Assembly (NCBI GenBank): GCA_035772785.1 | Contig: JAOCPU010000066.1 | Location: 62,001-126,000 of the forward strand | Reading direction: 5' to 3' | DNA length: 64,000 nt | DNA from: Phlebiopsis flavidoalba | Taxonomy: Eukaryota > Basidiomycota > Agaricomycetes > Polyporales > Phanerochaetaceae | In this document: piece by piece, positions 57,608-64,000 of the stretch | Layout of the letters: every line of letters starts with the position of its first letter | How positions within the stretch are numbered: position 1 is the stretch's first letter | Position numbers and translations under genes: made by a program | The notes under the pieces: generated by a model | What the model was told of the DNA's origin: nothing | The model's database searches: none | The model's input: the letters and a program-made list of their open reading frames with translations, nothing else

Positions 57608-59788
57608 GACGTGAGCAATTTGGAGCTCAGAGAGAGGAACGGGCTTCACGACGTTGGTCCGCAAAAGATGCAGAGGAGAGACAAGGGCCAGTCGTCCTAG
57701 CATTTGATCCTCTTCTTATACGCTCCTCACCTGTTAGCGGGGTCCGCCCAGGCTACACGCTTCTATGCGCTTACAGTACATCTGGAGATTCGCGAAGCTC
57801 TGTCCCCAAAAAATCCTGCCGACTTGTTGTACAGACCATTCACACATTTGTCGGCAAACTGATTTCTATAGCACCCCTGTGGACTTCCATGAGTGTGAGA
57901 GAGAGCAAGAGAGGCGTATGCCGGAGCGAACCCCATGCACGGTCCTGCACAGCTTCTACCCGAACGAGTGGTGTAGACGTTCGTGCAAAACCACATCGGT
58001 GCCGCGACGGCACAAGGCGCTGATATTTGACGTTTCCCGCGGACTTTCGAGTAGATTGACCTCTCGCTGAGAGCTTGGGTTGTGCTTCATATCTATGGTA
58101 TGAAGTGAAGAATGCTGTTTCCGAGGAAACGAGGCTGGATAAATCCCACCGTGACCAAGGAACTCCGACGCTAGACGACCGTGCGACCGAGGACATCCGG
58201 GGATGCTGCTTTAGGGACCCTCGGATCCTTTACCCCTAACCTCCCGAGATCCACCGTCTACGCGCAGTAGAGCCTATTTTCTGCGGTCTCATCCGCTGCT
58301 CACGCACCTTTCAATGACATGGGAGAGGTTTCGAGGTGACATGACCGTGATCAGCGACAAGATCGTTCTTGCATTGCCTTATTTGGTACATATAAGTCAT
58401 CACGTCATGTGCTGCGGGTCGTGTTACTTACGAGGGACACTCATTTGGGGCTCGAGAGTATTGCACGCTTGCTACATGCATCTGTCACGTCTGACAAAGA
58501 GTCTACACGAAAATACGGCCAGAGACCTGGACTACGGTAGTCTAGACAGAAATCACCAGGCTTTAAGTACGTGGATTTTCCTAGTACACTCTCAGGCAAG
58601 TACATCTTTTAGTCGGACAAGGTTAGACAAGGTTGCGGTATGAAGTCAACAAAACCTAGGATCAATGATGAGCCCCGCATCTCCTTCCTCCACCTGGCAA
58701 TAATGTCGCCACTGTCGAAGAAGCTTGAGAGAAACAATTGCGGACAGATGCCAAGCGTGCTCAAACGTGTCGACGGGCCGTGTGTTTTTCCAGCTCAGTA
58801 AACGATATATATGCAGACGGCTTGCCCGACCAAAGCTCATCATCCTAGGTATTCTGCTATAGCTAGACCGAGACTGTCTTGATTTCTTGCTTAAAGTTCC
58901 CCTGCACCACACCTTCGTTATCTCGTCTTTCATCGAGTCATTCTCTCACAACAGTAGTAAACAGGACTTCTCTTCTCTTCTCCGGTCAAAACATGAACTC
59001 AAAAACGCCACATCATGATACATATGAATAGCATAATGCTATTAGTGGGATAGACTCATCCGTCCGCCGCCCGAATCACTCCCGCCATTTGTATTTACTC
59101 GTGACAATGCATACTCCATACGGTGTGTCATTCAGCGCAGGTTGCCGAGTCACGTACGCTCACACCGGCCGTGGCGCGTAGCAGAAGCCGTAAAAATGAA
59201 ACTCAGGTCGCGGCAGAAGTTTCGTAACTTTTTTTTTTTTCATATGCGATGTTAAGGGAATGTCCGTTTAATGTCATACTGCGAACATCTGTAATGGTGT
59301 TGAGTCCCTAGCCGCTGGATGATACTCCTGACCCGGGCACAACACATCATTTACACAGGGAAGTATCACGTTCGCTGCCTATTATTCTTGTGCCTTGCAC
59401 GAAGAACGCCAACGTTGTTATGGCTATGCGAAGTTTCGTACTGATATTGAGGACCGTAGGCTCCCCATGCACTAAAAAATCATTGACATCTTCATCCGTC
59501 ACAAAGTTCAAGGGGTCTGCGCCGTGGCGTGAACCACCAGGGTGGGCCCTTCGCGTTGTCGCGATGGCATCTCGCCATCCCTAAGAGAGTACACATCTTC
59601 CTGTAGACATATCATCCGGAATGTCCATGCAGTTCCGGTCGATATGCATTGGCAGAGACGCACACTATGATCGGAGTAAGCATACATACAGGCGTCAGGT
59701 AAGTTGATACAAATATCTACTGCGAGTACTGGATACAGACCACATACGTGCACAAGAAATAAGAGGATCCAGCGATACAGGACTATGC
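57608..59788. other. No recognisable gene
   Basis: Frames at 57763-58196 (minus) and 58314-58643 (plus) have no motif. A poly-T run lies at about 59228-59240. The stretch is unusually long for this gene density and may hold an unrecognised gene. Confidence 0.35.
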
Positions 59789-61405
59789 CTACTCGGCGGG
59801 AGCGTTCTGACTTTCAGCCTGTGCACCTTGTGTACGGGCCATTGCAACTCCGAGAGCTTGCGTGCGGAAAGCAAGTCCGCGGGTCTTTTCGATGAGGATT
59901 GGTAGATAGGCAACGGCGGACGGTTGATCTCGATGACGTTCTGCGCGAGTCGCATGAGCGGACACCACAAGGACTGGAGCGGCACGGGGACGTACCTTCC
60001 CAAGATCAATCTTCGCATCGAGGCACCCATGCGAGTCTCACGAATGAGGTTCACTATCCACTTCTCACCTTCGTCACGGGAAAGATTCAGGCGTTCCGAC
60101 AGATCGCTTTGCCAGAAGCGTAAGGGTAGTGTATCTGTAGGCCAGAGCGGCAAGCTCACCTGATGTCTATCCTTTGGTGTATCCGACAGTACGCCTCACT
60201 AATGAGGTAGCGTGCGTTCTCGAGGAAGTCGTCTTTGAAGTCCGCCAGGAAGAAGTCATTTCCGACGGCCTCAAACAGCTTTGGCCAGTTCACGCTGTGC
60301 GGCCTCGAAGTCAAACTCCACGTAGAGCTCCTTCAGGAACAAAGTAATCGGATCCTGGTACTGATATTCTTCCATTTTGGATGACTTTGACGACCTCCCG
60401 GATAGAGTGGCGTACGCGAGTGGAGACGGTGCTACCGGAAACCGATGATGCCTTTGCGAGACAAGATGGCGGCAGCAGTGAGATATCTCAGTATCCAGGG
60501 GGAGGAGGTTTGGATGGTGTTAAGGTATGTTGGTGACAGGAAGGTCTCAAGGAGCAAGGTACGGCCTTGCGGGTGGTTGAAGTACACGAAGAGCGACCAG
60601 TGAAGCAGCCACGTGCGTGAGTGTAGTTGTGTCAACGCAGGGTCTGCGGCAGAAGAATTGGTAGAGAATGCGGGATGTGAGGGGGCACGGGAGTCGATGG
60701 CTTCGCGGAGGGTATTGAGCTCTTCAAGGGCTATTTCCCATTTTCCGGTGAGAATATCGCAGGCAAGCTTTCCCCAGTGCGCCGACATGGGTGAGATCAG
60801 AGTCGGTAGACAAGACGCGCGAAATGATAGAGGGTAATCAGCGGCACCGCTTGTAGTTGCCATAGGTGTACTGGAACTGGCCAAAGTTGTATAGAGCGTT
60901 GATTTGTTCAAGTGTGACCTGATTAAAGAGAGAGTATCTCAGAGTTTTGTGTCAGCGTAGATGACACCAAAACGCACGCCATAATGTTCCTTCAAGTACG
61001 TCAAATTTTGATTCTTATCCTGTTTCAAGGCTTGTGCAACCTCCGGGTTTTCGATGACGTTAAGCACAGCTTGAGCTTCTTGCTGAAGTCGCTCGTTCGT
61101 GTGAACGGCGCTTTCGCGCTTGCCAGCAAACTCTGCACAGAGGGAAAGGTTCGTGCCGGACAAAAAGTGTTAAGGATTATATACACGCACCTGGAGGGAC
61201 CTCCTCGTTGTCGTGTAACTGCTCGAACAGCTGCCACCCGCGTAATCCACCATGGTTTGTACCCTTAGCGAGCTCATACTGAGCGCGCCTGGACCTGCGC
61301 TGCGGGGAAAAGCTCATTCTCGACCAGTATGCGCGAGGAGGGGGGACATACGAGATGGCGATCGCAGTAAGGAATAATCGTCTGGGTCAAGTCGTATTCA
61401 GCCAT
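59789..61405 (-). CDS. INT6: Translation initiation factor eIF3 subunit e (INT6)
   Basis: The minus-strand ATG at 61405 gives [19 protein letters not shown], the canonical eIF3e start. LVENELFPA...QYELAKGTN (about 61320-61250) and [13 protein letters not shown] (about 61230-61195) follow. An intron precedes [20 protein letters not shown] then [20 protein letters not shown] (61145-61030) and [13 protein letters not shown] second intron leads to [20 protein letters not shown] (about 60925-60865) and [20 protein letters not shown] then [11 protein letters not shown] (about 60785-60700). [20 protein letters not shown] and [20 protein letters not shown] (60620-60460) precede the PCI/winged-helix end [20 protein letters not shown] (about 60095-60035). 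The end is [20 protein letters not shown] with a stop at 59791-59789. eIF3e is a PCI subunit of the eIF3 complex that recruits mRNA to the 40S ribosome. Extra bases near 61236 and 61250 show the indel pattern seen throughout. Confidence 0.92.
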
Positions 61406-61787
61406 TTTGACGGAGAATGAAGTGCACAGAGGCTGGTGTCAATCCTAATTATGCCGGTAATCAGCACCAGAAATATTGAGGTATCAACCTAAGCGTACCT
61501 TCTCAGCTCCGGCGCTGTCTCTGTTAGGGGTGCAAGAGATCCTTACAGTGTAAGATCAAATTTTGGTGTCACAGGTATCGCTCGAATACGGCAAACAGGC
61601 AGTCACGAGATCACGCCGCGACGCATGTCGCGTTTTGACGCCGTACACGTCTCGTCTCCGCAAACTCGCTAGTGAGGACACACGGAAGGTGGACACCTTT
61701 TCCGCCGTCAACGGCCCTGTCAAATATTTCACCTACCAGCAATACACTCTTCCGGTACCCTGCCTCCTGCCTGCAATTCGGCTAGTC

Positions 61788-63006
61788 ATGACGTATTCAA
61801 TCACTCGCAGTTTTACCCTGGTTTGTCAAGGGATCTCGGAGTAGCTATTGTCGGAGAAGTACGTGCCTTTTTCTGACTATCAACGAGAAACTACTCTGAA
61901 CAATCCTCTTTATAGAAAATGCTACGTGTCTCTCGTGGAGAATCTTAATCTACAAGACGTCGAATGTGTACTGAAATACTCGTTGTCTAAGGGGCTTTGG
62001 AATTGGCATTGTCGTGGGAGGGTCCATAATGAAAGTCCCACAACTACTATTGATTCGTGAGTCAACCGTCTCTAGAAGCACAGGGTTTTCTTTCGTACAA
62101 AATACACCTCCGTGTAATACTATCCTCGGGTTTAGCTCTGGAAAGGGCCTATTCGTGCAAAGCTTGTGTTTGCAACCTCGGCCAACTTGGCGATGCGTAC
62201 TCACTATGATTAGTTATGTCCACTGAGTCCGCAAAGTCTGCTCGTGGATTGTCACTTTCTGCATACGTCCTTGAAAACGCTGGCGTACGCTATCACCCTG
62301 GCCTACTCATACAGAAACGACTTCCCGTTCTCTACGTATGCGCTGCTCGAGAACTTCTTCCTTACTATCCAGAACATCGTCATCACACTCCTTATAATCC
62401 ACTACCCTTCCTCTAAACTCAGTCGGCCTCAGTCTTCGGGACCGGCAAACTCGCTTTGGCATCTGTCTTGACGGCAGCTGGCGGGCTGGCGTCTCCTGAA
62501 CGTCTCAACATCCCCCAGTCGACCCTTGCCGCTCTGCAAGTTGCTACTATCCCCATATCTCTTTTTCTCCAAAATCCCTCAAATATAAGGACCAGAACTA
62601 TCGTGCCCGATCGGAGTACTGGACAGCTCTCCGCATTTGCCGTCATCTCTCAAATCGCTGGCTGTCTGGCCCGACTCTTCACGACCAGTGCCGAAGTCGG
62701 AGACCCCATTTTGTTCGCAGGGTTCGCGCTGGCGCTGCTCCTGAAACTGCGTCTTAGGCTTGCAAATGTGGACGTATTGGCGGCAAAGACTTCCGCGAGC
62801 ATACCATTCCTGTTGGAACTCATAATGGACGAGATTGAAAGCGAGAAGAGAAGATCCCCCGCAAGCTGCATGGCAAGAGGATGGGAGAGTGGAGGTTGTC
62901 GTTCAACCTGCATCGCCCACTGCTTCTACCAACCCCACTCGCCAGCAGCCTGGGAGGAAATGGGCCAGGAAAGTCGACTGAGGATGGTTCTCGATTATCG
63001 TTCTAA
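61788..63006 (+). CDS. PQ-loop protein, MPDU1/Lec35 type
   Basis: The ATG at 61788 opens MTYSITRSF, then DLGVAIVGE, an intron at 61859-61915 (gtacgt...tatag), and KCYVSLVENLNLQDVECV. The first PQ motif lies in GGSIMKVPQLLLI (62016-62054), followed by a long intron from 62057 (gtgagt). SAKSARGLSLSAYVLE and YAITLAYSYRNDFPFSTY (62230-62340) precede ENFFLTIQNIVITLLIIHYP. The second PQ motif is in QVATIPISLFSKIPQIY-type sequence (about 62540-62590), then STGQLSAFAVISQIAGCLAR, LFTTSAEVGDPILFAGFALA and LLL (62611-62745). The end KSTEDGSRLSF with a stop at 63004-63006 is the best candidate. Human MPDU1 is needed for use of mannose- and glucose-phosphate dolichol in the ER for N-glycan and GPI synthesis; the same role is inferred here. 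Frame changes lie at about 61829, 62280, 62585 and 62750. Confidence 0.85.
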
Positions 63007-63339
63007 TACATCACACAGTAATTATTTTGTTTGTCTATATTTACGAATATACTTGTGGCGCCCGCTCCCACGGTGCTTTTGCCGCTACTGAAGGCCGTGA
63101 TTGTCAGACTGCTATTCAAGAGTCTGATCAGCGTATTGTGCGAATCTCTTACGGTGCATTCGACAGCAGACTTGATAGAGTTGGGGCATGGGAACGTAAA
63201 CAGGTCACTTGCATCACCAATAACGTACAAACCCTGACTTCTTAACTGACCATTTTTATCTATGTTTGCGCTGAAGACGAAGAATGTCGAGCCTTTCCTT
63301 CCGCGTATCCCCGTTAATCCAAGCCACGAGCAAGCCGCC

Positions 63340-63784
63340 GTCCCGTCATGTCAATCGACACTAGTTTCGTTGAGAACAAATCGAGCTCACTTAGACTTGT
63401 TCAGTATCCCACAGGCATACAAATGGGCAGACTCATAATACAAAGCGACACCTACAAACCACTCCTAGATAGGTGTCTCAGGGAGATTCCTGGCATTCCT
63501 CCTCCCTACGGTAACCCCTAAATGGGGACGGCGTCTTTCGATGCGCTAATATCACGATCCAGCTCCGATCCTGGGACGCCTGTGGATATGTGCCAAATGC
63601 AGGAGAGCCTGCGTTACTGACGCGAAGCAGTGGCCGAGGAAATGAGACTAGGGTCTATGTGGATGTCACGAATGCCAGATATCACAAGGACGCACGTGTT
63701 TATCCACAGCAGGCGTGTAATCTGGCCTTCACACTCCGCTGTGTTATGTGCGGTAGCTCAGAAAGGGGACGATTCGTGAAGTAA
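63340..63784 (+). CDS. Unidentified coding region near the right edge
   Basis: I do not recognise the family. Readable plus-strand pieces are MSIDTSFVENKSSSLRLVQY then PTGIQMGRLIIQSDTYKPLL and DRCLREIPGIPPPYGNP (63348-63521), then after a frame change and probable intron CGYVPNAGEPALLTRSSGRG and NETRVYVDVTNARYHKDARV (63577-63700), up to a stop at 63782-63784. Their regular composition suggests a real gene. The sequence beyond 63,784 to the window end shows no continuing frame that I can follow. Confidence 0.3.
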
Positions 63785-64000
63785 TCATTCCAGTGCCGTG
63801 GTAAGAGAATATGAAATAATGGCTGAAGTTCACTGTCGCTGATTTAACATATACTGGTGCAGGTATTTCAATCATGAAGTAGGTCTCTTTATCAATAATA
63901 CTCTAATTGATGGTCACATCTAGCCAGGATGACATTTGACCATGCTCGGGTATCAAACCAGTGTGGCTACAAACCTATCCACGATCACGGCTTTCAGCCA

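Overview
The window is nuclear DNA from a mushroom-forming basidiomycete (Agaricomycetes). The evidence is the mix of families: FunK1-type kinases, DUF6535, DUF6699 and DUF7330 proteins and basidiomycete-style F-box proteins, with short (about 45-65 nt) GT-AG introns, some with CTAAC branch sites. All family calls come from reading translated sequence by eye; no database search was run.

Layout. 0-4.4 kb: two FunK1-type kinases on the minus strand, one cut by the left edge. 6.1-7.6 kb: a DUF7330 protein. 8.5-9.4 kb: an unassigned coding region. 10.8-12.0 kb: an alpha/beta hydrolase. 12.8-14.1 kb: an F-box protein. 15.2-16.5 kb: a secreted CrtC/AsqO-like (Diels-Alderase-related) protein. 17.4-20.7 kb: a KHA1-type K+/H+ antiporter. 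21.0-23.0 kb: NOP56 (minus). 25.7-27.0 kb: a DUF6699 protein. 27-37 kb: a gene-poor, repeat-rich island. 37.0-38.4 kb: a GCN4-like bZIP factor. 39.8-40.7 kb: a GDA1-type guanosine diphosphatase with a large internal deletion. 41.8-45.2 kb: EPL1. 45.8-46.9 kb: a second F-box-like protein. 48.9-51.8 kb: a DUF6535 membrane protein. 52.2-56.6 kb: a SNF2 ATPase with a C-terminal PHD finger. 56.8-57.6 kb: an isoprenylcysteine methyltransferase (minus). 59.8-61.4 kb: eIF3e (minus). 61.8-63.0 kb: an MPDU1/PQ-loop protein.

The genes form no operon or obvious pathway cluster. They are ordinary housekeeping functions (snoRNP, translation initiation, chromatin, Golgi/ER glycosylation, K+ homeostasis) mixed with lineage-specific families.

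Two cautions govern the annotation. First, almost every conserved gene, including essential ones (NOP56, eIF3e), is crossed by many 1-2 nt indels, so most gene spans below are reconstructions over several frames rather than clean reading frames. Uncorrected long-read sequence is the likeliest cause. Second, the most distinctive feature is in the repeat island: a 625-bp element with terminal inverted repeats and a 9-bp target-site duplication (Mutator-like signature), inserted into a dispersed repeat whose empty counterpart lies 4.3 kb away. Next to it is an unexplained cluster of seven perfect hairpins at 30.57-31.05 kb.
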